Positions 1 to 12,909 of a stretch of DNA of 64,000 nucleotides are shown here, one piece after another. Both the position numbers and the translations under genes were made by a program. How positions within the stretch are numbered: position 1 is the stretch's first letter; each line of letters opens with the position of its first letter. The stretch is from Litomosoides sigmodontis. Lineage: Eukaryota > Nematoda > Chromadorea > Rhabditida > Onchocercidae. The stretch spans positions 1,178,001 through 1,242,000 of the forward strand of contig OY718805.1 in the NCBI GenBank assembly GCA_963070105.1. Direction: 5' to 3'. The notes beneath the pieces are model-generated. The model was not told the origin of the DNA. It worked only from the letters and a program-made list of their open reading frames with translations, and did no database searches.

Positions 1-49
1 AGTATAAAAGTAGTGCCAACTACCAGATATAATTTTCCGTGCAATACGA

Positions 50-3000
50 TCATGATAATTCGGCCTTCCAAGTTCCCTGAAGTTTGAAAGTTTTGGTATG
101 AAAATTCACCGGAAAAATAATGACATCAACCAATAAGCTAAAATCGCACCACATCTATTGGTGCTACCTCCGCACATATCAAAGTAAAACGTTTAGGAAT
201 CCAAACATTTTCTTTATAAATATGTTTTTGGTGCAAACCTTTTTGTCGAATTTCATTTTCTCTAGTTGTAGCGCAATTTGCTGAGCGCGAAAAGTCAACC
301 GCTTCGTATTTTCCATCACTTGCTCATGAACAGACGTAGTTTTAGCACCCATAACCACCTTTAAAAACAAATTAACAACAGAAATACAAACCGAAAACCA
401 AAATACCTTTAGAACCATTTAACATCACTCCTTGTTTTACATTAATCTTCATGATAAAAAATTATTATAATTTTAAATAATAAGAAAGTTCTATGGATAT
501 AATTTCAGGAAATGTCAAACAGTTATACCTGTCCAAGTTTGGAGTCAATTTTGGCACCATCAATCCGGTATGTTCTAATAAGATCGACAATCCACCTCTC
601 CGCTTCTACCTAAAAACGAGTGGATATTAAACTCTCCATAATTTATGAGTCATAGTTTATCTATAAATTTATACTGCCTTCACTTTGTAACATAGTTTGA
701 TTTTTAAAAAAAGGATGCATACTTGCTGCATGTTAAGACGCTCGGCAAGCATTTGGATGGAAATACACTGATGAATTCTGCAGAACATCTCAAAAATCAA
801 CAACCTGGCACTTTCTCGGAAATCTTCTAAGCAAGCAGTTAGAAAGAAATCATTTGATAAAACCTGAAATCATGTTAAAGTTGCGTGCTTGCTTAACCAG
901 GAGCACCTCACAAAGCACTTCAAGAACAAATAACTAACATCTTCACACTTCCTCAGCTTTTTCTGAGCCTCGTCGAAATCATATTTAATATAAAGACAGG
1001 TTAAAAAATCTGTAACCGGATCCTCATAATTATGTCGTTCCTTAAATAAAGAATGGTTAGTGAAAAATTGGATAATTAAATAATGAAATATTAATTATTT
1101 GACAGAACAAAGCAACCAAAACGAGATATAATGAAATAATGAAAGCAGTGTAAACCTAACCATGTTAAATGCAAAATTTATGAGCTTGTAACAATTTAAT
1201 TCGTTAATCGTTAATTATTTTTCACTCCATATTTATGCAAGAATAATCCAATTAAGTAACTTACAATATCAATTACTTTGATCAAATCTTTCAAACTATT
1301 TTTTTGTTTGGTTTTGCTCGTCACAACTGCTACAGCCAAGTACCGTAAAAGATGCGGACAAGCTATCTAAATGAACAAAAAGAATATGCTTAGATTTTAC
1401 TTGCCCAAAAAAGGGTGAAAAATAGGAAAAAAGTATGCAACGTCTCTCAGAAAATGGAATGTTCAGAATAATGAATAAAAATACATGAAAAATGTAGCAT
1501 CAAAAAATCACTTGTATTGTGTTCAAATATGGCTGTTGGTTAAGATACATCTCAACAATTTCATCACGTCCCTTCGGATAATTAAAATAAACGAACAAAG
1601 CCCAATGCATTAACCACGCGCGCTGTTGCACTGATTCCAATTCAGTATCAAATGGATTAAAATCAATGTATGTTCGCAGCTTCGTCAAATCATCTTTAGC
1701 ATGCGTCCATTCCTGGCAAATGAACTCACTTTTCCACATTTTTTAATTTTTTAAAAGTATATCAGAAAGAATCCTATTTTTTCACTGATTTTCCTTCATG
1801 ACATGTCCGTTTTAACAAATGATTATAAAAGCCAATTATACGATAACAAAACTTTTGTCTCTAGACACTGCCGATAAAATTCGGTCCTAAATAACTATGA
1901 AATGAAGGCTATGCCTTCCCAGTGTTAATTAGCCCATATACACTTACTTGCAGCAATATTTCCGAGGCCAATTTGCCGTACAGTGCACTCAGATAGTTTG
2001 GATTTTGTTGTGGTATAATATTACGGTAGTAATCAAGACATAAAGATGCAGCTGAATAATTGCCACATTCGTACTGGAACTTGGCGTAGCGAAACAACGA
2101 GTCAAGCATCTCCTCAGTAAGCTGTAAGAATAATGAATTTCTGTAATATTTGTCAGCATCTAGCAAAAATATATGGAAAAATATATAGAAATATCTGCTC
2201 TCCATTTTTTGTTTTCTCACTATCATCCATCTACAAATCTATTATATGACGAGATATTGAAATCTACGATTTTTCTCTTCATAATGATGTCAGAATAACT
2301 CATTAAAAGTCTACAACTCTGGGAGGCAAACAACATCTTAGTCTCAGAAAAAAAATATACAAAAGCTCAGTTATCATGAATAAAATTACTCCATGATTTG
2401 CAGTAACATATTCGAGAATCCGATTGTTAGTCAATTCATGACTGTCCATCATTGCTTTTACTGGTTCTGACTCCAAAATTTCCACAACTGGATCCACTTT
2501 GACTTTCAATTTTTCACGCTGCAACAGATTTTCCTAATCAAATAAGAGGTGAAAACAAGTACCCATGCAAACACATTCATGGAGGTATTAGCAATGTTTT
2601 TCATTATACTAATTAGAAAATTTGAAAACCCTATAAAACAGGTACATGATTTGTAAATTGTTCGAATAAAAATTGTTCGAACGGGACAATGAAAAATTAG
2701 CAAATGAACAACATGCCTAAATTTGTACAATTGAAAATTAATGAATACCTGACTGAGAATTTCAACTTTCCGTTGCTCTAGCTCCTTTGGTATTTCACTT
2801 CCTGAGTATGTTTCAATTACACTATCAATCATATTCGTCTTCAGCAAAACTCGACGATGAACTTTAATCAATGAATCACGATTATAAATCTGCAAAAAAT
2901 GATTTTAAAAATAGAATATACTTAAAAAAATTAAAAATTAACAATCAAAGTTCACAAAACGATGCATCGTAACGTCCACCATGTTTCGCTAGACGTTATG

Positions 3001-3252
3001 ACACATTTGCTGTAACATTTTGTGACACTTAAGTGACTTATACACTTCCGAGCAGTAAACATTTGGAAAGCCAAAAAAGTTCAGACAAATCAAAAAATTA
3101 AAACAAAGACATTGCAAAATTTTTACTGCAACAAACTATCCAACAATACAAAAATAACCTACATTTCTTGGTTCAATAAATTCCAACAGCGGTATAACTA
3201 AGTGAAGGTCGAAAAATGGTGCCATTTTTTTAGTTAAATCGTATTCAGCCAT
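50..3252 (-). CDS. eif-3.E: Eukaryotic translation initiation factor 3 subunit E (eIF3e/INT6)
   Basis: Eleven exons on the minus strand (3163-3252, 2749-2889, 2390-2533, 1948-2121, 1512-1712, 1265-1366, 939-1040, 723-863, 529-609, 239-358, 50-76), all joined in phase 0, give 440 residues, close to the human 445. The protein starts [19 protein letters not shown] and contains [43 protein letters not shown] and [16 protein letters not shown], which match the helical repeats and PCI domain of eIF3e. This subunit belongs to the cytoplasmic eIF3 complex, which loads mRNA and initiator tRNA onto the 40S ribosome. An acceptor-like TTTTCAG lies about 20 bases before the ATG, consistent with a trans-spliced leader. 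The last 9-codon exon (50-76, ending ...TWKAELS) is the least certain part. If the donor at 237-238 is not used, translation runs on to a stop near 179. Confidence 0.95.
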
Positions 3253-4863
3253 GTTGTTATGAATGTATATATCTGAAAAGTTATCACTGCTGAACACATT
3301 AAGATGAACTTGACTTTAAAAACCACCCTTTAGTAGTCTCAACCCCCACCCTAATCTCCGATCCTAACCCGCACCCTCGCAAGAGTTAAAGATGTTTGCA
3401 TGCAGTTTCATCTTCACGCTCCTTGGTCACCATGCAAATCCACATTCCCAACCAGTTTCGTATTTTTTTGGGGATAGAACTCTAAATTAGAATCTGTTTT
3501 TTTGAACATGGAACAAACGGTTGAATCGTGATGATCAATTTTACGAAAATTTTGATTGCAAATCTCCTCTTCAATCCTTAAAAAATAAATCCTTTCATTC
3601 CATTTTTGCTCCTTCTAGGCTTTTTTATAACTGAAATTTTTGCAAGTTCAGCCTTTCTGATAACCTTATCGCTCCGCCTTGACTAATTGCCAATTTCAAC
3701 TTGCCTATTCGTCTCTTGTTTTTTCCCTCTCTTCGACTACTATTGACGAACAATTCTGTTTAATGCTATCTAAAATTTTCCTTCCACCGCTCATTTTTGA
3801 TATTTCACTAAATCAAAGGCAGTACTTCTCATTGTCCAGGACTAGAATGAGATTTTAAAAAATGAGAAAAAAGTGCTTCATTTGCTATTATATGTTACAT
3901 TTTCTGCGCGACAATACAATCACAGTGGAAAGTGATAGCTAGAAAAGAAACGATAAGAGTACAGAATACTGTTAAAACTCGTTTACCAACATTTCACAGC
4001 ACACCTTTACAAGAAATCATAATCTTAGAGTGAGAAAAAAGAAAAATAAGGAGGAACAAGAGACTGAGATTTTCCAAATAAGCGCACGGGAATATACTTC
4101 ACACATATTTCTTTTTCTTGCATATTAGTCGTTAATGAAATAAGCAAATAAACACATTTTAAATTTCATACTTACACATCAATTGATAATGATTAATATG
4201 TAAATGGCAATTTCTATTGCAAACACAGCAATGGATGCCACCAATACACAATGTATAACATATAGGATACCAATATGCAAGATGCTTTTCTTCCTTTTTT
4301 TCAATTTCTGAGCATTTTTTTTACAATGGAACTTAGATTAATGTAACCACTTGTATTCCTTCTTTACAAGAAGACTATCTATCGACATTACCGACATTTG
4401 ATAAGATGATATAATTATAGTGGCACACCTTTTTCTCAAAGCCCAAATCTATTATAGTTTTCCAAGCAGAAAAAAGGGTAATATTTATCTTTAATCATTT
4501 TTCTAACTTACAGGATTACTTTTAAACGAAAGTTTAGAGAAAATTTTAGCTTTCAATATTCTTTGATTTTTACTGCCTTTAAATCAACTTCTATTCATAT
4601 CATATCAGTATATCAATCTACAGTTCACAGAGCAAGCATATATCGATGTACTAAGGAAACAGGTAACACAGTACGCACATCTCAGATTTCCCCAACACAA
4701 AAAATTTAAAAGCCGACCTGTAGTACAAGTATGCTTTTGCTATAATTTATGTGCAATTGTATAGCCAAAGTTAATAAACATTTTATGTTACGGTTCTAAT
4801 TTCCATTATACACTAAGTTCAAATATCATCGAAGTTCAGTGTATATTGATCTGCATTATTTAG
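3253..4863. other. Intergenic gap between eIF3e and the CLIC-like gene
   Basis: It holds about 20 bases of eIF3e 5' UTR up to the acceptor near 3273, presumably the eIF3e promoter, and on its right the 3' UTR of the minus-strand CLIC-like gene. Stops are dense in all frames, and I see no further gene or repeat family. Confidence 0.6.
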
Positions 4864-7122
4864 TCAGCCATTCTCTTTAATTTTACCATTCTGAGCATCC
4901 ATTGGAACATCCCAGCTATAGGCAGTTTTTTGGCGATACAACTGCGATCGCTTCTGTGATGTTAGATTTGGGGTATCCGGTCGTTCTGCCCAATACAGTA
5001 TTATTTCCTATAAACAAAAAAAGATTTCGAACTATTTTCTATACTTTCATATTAAGTTAAAAAACGTCACACAGTACCGATATTTTACATTAAAAACTAT
5101 TTCAGTTATAAATGTTCCAGGAAATACTTCTTGGCAAGTGAATAATTTAAACTCCTGATAGATTTCAGATTTCATCATTGCTCCACCACCCCCACAGTAG
5201 GAACTAGATGTAAACCAGAAACAAAGAAATAGACGATGGGATACTAAAAAGATTTTCGAGAATCCAAAGGGATGTAATCGTTTGAGAAGAGTAAACGAAG
5301 GAGGATAACTAAGGATTCTATGTTTCGCAGGACTTATCTCAACTACTCTGACATTGACAGCTTGCCCTTATTTGCAACCTACAAAGCTGAAGTTTTACTG
5401 TCTCACAGCAACTAGGAATCTAAAGATTTTGCTTGAAACACATTATTGCGGAGAATATTGATGATGGTACGACTGCTTACTCTCTCCACGAAAAACAGTT
5501 GTAATTCACTAAGCATTAATGAACAGTTGAAGTAAGATAGGGCAATGTGCAAAACGAAAGCAATAACCTGATCGCTTGGGCAACTTTTCCGGAATGATTC
5601 CATAGCGTAGCCACGTTTCATGTAACCCCATAAGTTGTGTAAATTAATCGGTATCTCATACCCCTTCAGTGCACCCAAGGCAATCCGAATAGTATGTAAT
5701 TTGGGTAAAATATAGCAATCCAAATGAGTTAAATGATCAGCTGTCAGAAATCGTGTGTTTATATTAGCAAGATATCGATCCAATCGTATCAGTTCCATAG
5801 TCAAAGCCTGATAATAACAATGATAATGAAATAAAAATGATAGTTTGCCATTGTAGAATGCGGTACCTCATAACCCTTCGGTCTCGAAAATAAGATTTAA
5901 ACGTGAAAAAAATTCACCTATTTAGAACATTTAAAAACGCCTTGCTAAATATAGCTGTGAAAAGTTTTAGGAAAAGGGAGCTTCTGAAATTGGCATGAAA
6001 GATGTCTCACGTACGTTTGGATCAATATTAACTTCTTTGATGAAAAATGCGAAGGAGCGGAAAAGATTGGCAGTGGCATCTGAAGCAGCGGAACACTCGC
6101 ATTTCAATGATGGTACTGGAAACTCACGGTCGATGTAATCAATAATATCATCCTGATGAGATAGGATTAAGTCACTACCGTGTTGCAACGCTGGCGCATG
6201 CCGTAACCCAACCTGCAAATCGATAATCCCCTTATTTAGTTTTATGATACATTGTCTACGACCATTGTAATTTCAAAACCATCTTTCAATGCTACTTAAA
6301 AAATTGGAAGGCATAATTCAAACTAGATTTGAATCCCGGTTATCATCTTTAAGTCTTTTGAACTTGATTATTTGCTTGCTTAATAATGCCCCAGAAATCT
6401 ACTACATTAATCGATTACTGTTTACATTACATTTTTGTATACCTAATGCTGTCTTATTTTGGACCGAATGATGGCATAATCATCAAGCAAAAGATTGAAA
6501 AAAGAACTATTTTGTAATTTAACCTGAAATCCTTTCCCGCTGCATTTATGTAGAACTGCTTGCGTTTGAAAGTTTTCTGAAGTATCATCATAAATAAGAT
6601 AGAAAAGAATTTACCTCACGGAATTCTGGTGGAGGTTTCGCTTCATTGACTGTTTTGACGCTGAATCTATAACATTGAAATGATTTTCAAACATGCTAGC
6701 ACTGTACAACAATTTCCAGTTGAAATTACTTTGTTACTAAAGTATGCAAAACAACAATTAGTTGTTTGGATATCACCTTCCCTAAAGTAATCATTCGTTG
6801 AGGTGATTAAACCGTTCCAGCTAATGCATCCGTTCATAATTAAATTGAAGTTTTCCTGTTATTATATGTAATATGCACATACTTTCACGTGAAAAAGAAA
6901 GATATCGGAGGAGGGCAGAGCGGTGGAATGTTTTAGTGTTCTAGCTACGATGTTCGACTTAAAATGAGATATGAATAAAATGAAGTGAGAAACTTGCAAG
7001 AGATCAGACTCAGGATGAAGGCTTTTCTCGATTAGTATCATAAAAATTTGATGACATAATGGGTCGCCACCTAGGCGTACGCCATCCGATCCTGCTTTCA
7101 CCCATAACACAACAGGTTCCAT
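4864..7122 (-). CDS. Chloride intracellular channel-like protein (EXC-4/EXL-1/CLIC family)
   Basis: Six exons are read: 6998-7122, 6615-6666, 6011-6212, about 5929-5954, 5568-5807 and 4864-5007, for roughly 262 residues. The N-terminus (VVLWVKAGSDGVRLGGDPLC) is the glutathione-transferase-like thioredoxin fold of CLIC proteins, which soluble-to-membrane CLICs use for membrane insertion. The middle part (DCYILPKLHTIRIALGALKG, then IPINLHNLWGYMKRGYAMES and FRKSCPSDQ) matches the all-helical C-terminal domain of nematode EXC-4. In worms EXC-4 keeps the excretory canal tubular, and EXL-1 is its paralogue; I cannot choose between them. The C-terminal tail (DVPMDAQNGKIKENG) is not one I recognise. 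The first intron uses a GC donor (GCAAGT). The join of exons 4 and 5 is uncertain, because the phase only closes with a GTTCTA donor at 5928. An ATTTTAG acceptor lies 5 bases before the ATG. Confidence 0.88.
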
Positions 7123-7415
7123 CGTGCTAAAATTTTAAAATAAAATGGACTGATTAAATGAATGAATGAAGTATACGTTGTGTTAATGTATGCACTGATA
7201 GATCATTCAAATGATACCGTTTATGTGACCTATAACCTTTCCTGCTTAAAAATCCAAGTGCTCTAAAAGTGTATGTGTAGAAAGCGGTAAATTTTTACAA
7301 AGCAATCAATCTATTCAACATACTCTAAAAGTCACCAGACGTGCATACGTATATATGTAGCCTACACGAATACATATGTATACGTGAAGTTCCGTTTGTG
7401 TGTGCATACATGTAG

Positions 7416-7493
7416 TTGTGTGTGTGTGTGTGTATGTATGTATGTGTGTGTGTATATGTATATGTGTGTGTGTGTGTATATGTATATGTATGT

Positions 7494-7548
<55 letters not shown>
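7416..7548. repeat. (TG)n / (TATG)n compound microsatellite
   Basis: Alternating TG runs are interrupted by TATG and TATATG units and end in an uninterrupted TG block of about 50 bases. Long open frames on both strands here are artefacts of the repeat. Confidence 0.98.
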
Positions 7549-7549
<1 letters not shown>

Positions 7550-8156
7550 TAAAGAAGAAATAAGGGAGAAAGAAAAGGAGGGAAAGGGTGAAGTGAGGAA
7601 ATATTTGAGTACTTTTGAAAAATTCTTCAACTAAAAGTACGAGCTAATTGGTAGCAATGAAAGCAGACAGTTGAAGTTACTAAGCACCTTTCCATTCCTC
7701 CTCCTTCTTTTTTTTGCTTCAAAATCGATTCGCCGGAAATACTTGCAGATTTATGAAATTATAAAAGGTTGAGGAAAGAGAAGAATATAGCATGTAGAGG
7801 AGGTAAGAAAGAAAATTTCTGCATAAATTCGAAATTTATTGCGAAATAGCACAGAGGAATTTTGACGGATACGTTTGACGGTCACAGTAATATCATAGTA
7901 ATAATAACATCACAGTCATAGCAATATAATAAAAATGCAATTAATTCTTTTATGGGTTATTGGAAATCTGAACAAAACCTTATGAAATGTAAAATGTTCA
8001 AATAATCAATTAATTCATCATCCATTCTTCCACTCATCTCCACGACGCTTTACTGTCCGGCATTACTTTCACGTTAACTGACTGGAAAGAAGTTGGCGGT
8101 GAAAGTGCCACAGTGAAGCTTGTTCCTCTGAAGCAATGCACCTCTCTTCCCTCACC

Positions 8157-8182
<26 letters not shown>
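8157..8182. repeat. (GA)13 microsatellite
   Basis: A pure GA dinucleotide run follows CTCACC. Confidence 0.97.
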
Positions 8183-8187
<5 letters not shown>

Positions 8188-9063
8188 TCATAACTCTACT
8201 CTTATCAGTTGTATTCTTACATCACAAGGAGTAAAATCATCCGCTCAATGATAAATCCATTTGCTACACCGAATAACATCCAGTAATTCACCAGTATATT
8301 TCGAGTATTACTCAATGAGAGTCTAATTTTGCGAGTAGCGAATTTGAAATATAAGTGAGGGAGGTTTGCATACAATAAAAAATGATCGGAAAATGTGATA
8401 AGGTTTACCTGAATCGACCAAAAACCGTACAAGCAAAGCAGACAGACAGACACATGTCAACCTTATACAGTATGTGATATAAAACGCATAAGTGAAGCTT
8501 CCGCAAAACAGGATGGAATAAACAGAAAACGGGTTTTTGAAATAAGTCATTCCCCCTGTGATGAGCGAATGAGATGAGTTAGAAAGTGATAGATCAGAAA
8601 TGTTCGGAGTAAAAAGAACGGTTCAGCGATATTGTCAACGAAGAGGAGGGGAACAGCTCTGCTTGGGGATGATGTAGACAACGCAGACTGAGATTTATCG
8701 AAACCTGTCAGGAAACAGCGTCCAATTAGACGTACAGATAATGTTCTGCGTGTTCTGCGTGTACGCTTGGGAGCACAGGAGAGCCACAAGCCTCGGAGTG
8801 GATTAGCAAGGATAAGTGGAAGTGACGTGAAGTGAAGTGAGATGAAGAACCGGTGCGTGGAGAGTGTGGAAATATACGCCTGAGGGAGCGAAAGCAGTGA
8901 GATGCAACAATTGGAACAATAAGATCACTCGCTTTTTTTTTCACCGAAGAAGGGAAAAAACGGAACATTGATGGGAATGAAACAGGACGTGATCTTTGGT
9001 CTGCACCATCATCATCACATGCATGACCTTTCCGTACGTGCGCAAACATATCATCTCAAAAAA

Positions 9064-9067
<4 letters not shown>

Positions 9068-9116
<49 letters not shown>
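9068..9116. repeat. (CA)n microsatellite
   Basis: A pure CA run of about 24 units is preceded by AAACAAA and followed by GCAG. Confidence 0.98.
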
Positions 9117-9119
<3 letters not shown>

Positions 9120-11141
9120 GAAACGGACGGAAGAGAAGTGAAATGAGCCAATGAAGTTGTAGCTGGCAGGATATTTCCTGGAAGAGCGAAGAAATGAATA
9201 TTGGAAATGGACGAGGTGGAGGAGGAGGAGTACCGGAAATTGAAAAGAATTGGAAATAAATATTAATTTGTTGAAATATATAATGCTATTTTTTCTACGC
9301 AACGCTTACACTTTTTCCTTTTCGTTCGTTCGCAAAAAATTTTCTTACTTTTTTATTTGAAACAAAAAAAGGCAACATTTGCTGTCTGCCACACCTTCAC
9401 TAATTCCTAACAACACGTTAGCTCACCCGCTCCTCTCGTCCTTTCTTTTCTTCTCTGCACACCTCCACGTTTTCTTGCTTGCCTCTCACACTCTCTCACT
9501 CATTGAGGACATCTTTTCATGAGCCATTGAAATGAAAGTTATGTGCTTGTTTAGGGGGAAGCATGATAATAAAGTAAACAACCATTGCTTCCATCAATTA
9601 ACTAATCAGTTTCAGCGATAAGCTGATAAGAAGTCCACCCGACGACTGATAACGAACTGAAGAAATATCGCTAAAAAAAGCGAAGTGCTAGCGTATTCAC
9701 GTGATGATTTTCCGTGTTTTATCGCTTTATGAACACAAATTCCCTCTCTCTGATCTTTTTTAAAATTTAATTCTTTTAATTTATACGAAAAATATGTCAA
9801 AAATTACGTTAAAATTGTTCAACAATCCCCGAAGATTTAATGATCCAATTGCTTTTCCTCGTTTTTTTCCCTCATTCATCTAAAATTTAAATTTCCGAAT
9901 CAAATTAAAATGGAAAAAAATTATTTGAAAGAATTTGAACAATAAGAGTAGTGAATTACTACCCCTTTTCTCTTTTCCTCTTTCTCTCTGAGGAGAGATA
10001 ATGGAAGGGAAGGGAAAGGAATGGACCGCTTATGATGAGAATGACAATAGAAGATGAATGAATACGTTTTATGCAGGAAATTTTAATTTTAAAGGCATAA
10101 ATAAACTTAAAAATTGTACGCCTTCAACAACATTCGCAACAACAATCACGACAATAACTAATTAATTAATTAATTAATTGCTACCACTCACATTACTCTA
10201 TTATTGATGCAGACAAAACACGGGATTTGCAATTAATTTCAGTCTAAACTTTAGAAGTGAAGTTGAAAGATATGAAAGAGAGATTAGAAACAAAAAAATT
10301 TATTTCAATATTTGAGAAAAACTAAAAATTTTCGTTTTTTGAAAAAAAGGGAAAAAACGATCAAATTACTTTTTTTTTGTTTTAATTGGTACAAATTGGA
10401 ATTTGGAATTAATGAAAATTTTCAATTTTTCTCGAACATTGAAACAAAAAATAACTCATTTCACTGTGAGAGAAAATTATTCAAGTTCGTTCTTAAGGAT
10501 AATATCGAAATTTCTTATGAGGGCCATTAGCCGTAACATTTTCTTCGAGTGGTTTTTTCCTTTGTAAATTGGAATTTTTTACTGATTACGATAAAGTAGC
10601 AGTATAACGTATTGATTGATTTTGTTGATTGAAATATATCGAATAGGAAATGGAATACTTAATTTCACTGACCGGAGATTACTGAATGTGAATGTGAAAG
10701 CCACGATTTTAATTATTGTGAAAGTAAGCTGTCGGATTTCGTTTTTTGCCTCTGACAGAATGAAGCGATTTAGGATTGAGATGAGGCCAAAGATCGAACG
10801 ACTGACTCAAAGGGCTAATGTAATTTGATCGCAGTGCTTCAGTAAGCGAAGTGATAACAAAAGTGGTACATGATGAGTGCATTCGCAATGATTAACAAAA
10901 TTTAAAAATTTAAAATTTGAATTCGAACCGAGCAATTTTCAACAACATTATTCCTGTTGTTCCAGTGCATCACAATTTCGCAGAGGTGAATTCGATGCTA
11001 AATGTGAAAGAAAGTAAAAAAAAAAAGCATTATTAGAAGAAAATTTACTTCTCTGGAAAGAGTGATAATGATAACAATTTCACACCTTAAGACAGCAACT
11101 AAAGCCTCAAGTGTGGTGATGAAAAAAAGAACTCGTTGAAA

Positions 11142-11398
11142 ATGTGCGTGGCGGAAGAAGTCGTTAAAGGCGAAAATTTAATGATTTGGCGGGATTTAGT
11201 AAGAAAAAAAAATGTGTGTGTCGGCGATTTGCCAATTTCATTGAAGTGCTAATTTGAATTTCAACAGAATATATTAAAATGCGAAAAAGATGTGCAGAAG
11301 CTGATGGAAGAGAAGTTCGTGGATGGATAAAAGACTTACACATTCTGGCTTATTGCGATGAATTAGATCAGCGTTCTCCTGCCACCTCTTCCTACTGA
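11142..11398 (+). other. Possible small two-exon coding region
   Basis: An ATG at 11142 opens a 19-codon frame (MCVAEEVVKGENLMIWRDL) that runs exactly to a strong donor, GTAAGA, at 11199. A TTTCAACAG acceptor ends at 11267. After it, one frame continues for 20 codons in phase (NILKCEKDVQKLMEEKFVDG, then stop). A second frame contains MRKRCAEADGREVRGWIKDL and stays open to a TGA at 11396. I recognise neither. The stretch is less AT-rich than its surroundings. A 68-base intron is within the nematode range, but chance open frames of this size are common, so this is only a candidate. Confidence 0.2.
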
Positions 11399-12495
11399 TG
11401 ACAATAATAATAACAACTATGATAACACGCCCTTTTATCACCGCTAATCATTTCGCTTCAGAAATGACTTCAACAAAAATAGTTTTGAAATTTTCACTCA
11501 AAGTGAGGAATAGAAAAGATCAACGTTGTCACTGAGCTGAGCGATTTAATTTCATTATCACTAAGAGATCTTGAATACGATATTTAAAGCACACATCCGC
11601 TGCAATTACATAAGCAATTTTTTTCATAATATTCAAGGTGCATTCACTTGTTAAAAGCGAAAAACGGATAAATACAAAAGAATTTGAAAAATCAGTTCAT
11701 TGCAATTTTTGGAAATTTTACAGAGCCAGAAAGCGAAATGCGTCAAACATGCAGATATTTGAATGGAACAGCCTCATAATTGTATGAAAACTTCGATGAT
11801 TCAATGTTTAGGATATGAGCAAGACGAAGTGACTCACTTCAAATTGCAAAACTTTATGGCATTTCTTCGAATTTTTTAAATTTCAAGTCCAATGCTATAT
11901 TATTCATTTCTCTTCTTTCAAATATCCCGATTAACATCCGTGTTACGTTATTTTATTTATTTATTTTATGTTATTTTATGCTAATTTAAAATTAAATATT
12001 TAAGAGCCACAAGCTACAATAAATCTCCAATTAATCTATCATTCTGTTTTTTCAATAGACTCAAAAAAGTTTGTTTAGGCCAAAACACTTTCATTTTTTG
12101 AATTATCCCGAATTGCAAATAAAATAAAACAGTTAAACTTGGAGAGTTCAAAAATTTATTCGTAAAATTATCATATCAACCCTTTCACTCTTTCCTTTCT
12201 ACCATCTCTCTTCGAAGTGCATGATTTTTCTTTCTTCCCTTCCCTTCATTACAACTGATAATCATCTGTGCCTTTACAATTCATTAATTGAAAGTCTGCA
12301 GTTTATTATCACCCATAGTAAACTATGTGTCATCTTTTGGATAAGACAAAAATGGAACTAAATTTGAGAAAAATTAAAATTCAAATGAAAAGCTAAATAA
12401 ATGAAAAAATGGAGAATGAAATAACACTCCACAGATAGTTAAAATTGAGCAAGAATGAACCAATAAACATTATCGCCTTTTCGTTTAATTTACAG

Positions 12496-12548
12496 TGTCC
12501 GAGGACGGAACAAAAAGTCCGAGGACGAGGACTTCCGAGGACGCTTGG
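12496..12548 (+). other. GC-rich exon-like island with TCCGAGGAC repeats
   Basis: A TTTACAG acceptor ends at 12495 and a GTAAAT donor starts at 12549. Between them are 53 bases, far richer in G and C than the surrounding kilobases, with three copies of TCCGAGGAC. All three forward frames are open (for example SEDGTKSPRTRTSEDAW). It looks like a small cassette exon, but no partner exon could be assigned. Confidence 0.3.
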
Positions 12549-12887
12549 GTAAATTAATAAATTTAAAAAGACAGAAAGACATTGAGAAAGTGAGACGGAT
12601 TATTTATATCAAAAGAGGAAATGAAGTTGAATTCGAGTTTAAATTTTAAAAATATAACATTTCACACCTACCATTATCTCACAGGGCAAAAACGATGTGC
12701 AAAAAAAGTAATAAAATTTTTAATTAAACGTTTGTGCATATGAAATTAGGGGAAGAAAAAAATACAGGACGAATTAATGTAAATAAATAAAATAAGAATT
12801 TGACATCCAAATAGCAGTTGTACTAACACCAGTAATTAGTGATAGCAATATAAATAATTAATAATTAATAGTAATAATAATAAAAAT

Positions 12888-12909
12888 GTAGTAGTAGTAG
12901 TAGTAGTAG
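12888..12909. repeat. (GTA)n microsatellite
   Basis: Seven tandem GTA units lie in AT-rich intergenic DNA. Confidence 0.95.

Noticed and set aside
7325..7634. Long open frames on both strands rich in Thr-His or Cys-Val
   Set aside because: They are direct translations of the TG/CA microsatellite.
8547..9302. Minus-strand frames in the less AT-rich block
   Set aside because: No splice sites, family motifs or consistent phase; composition alone explains them.
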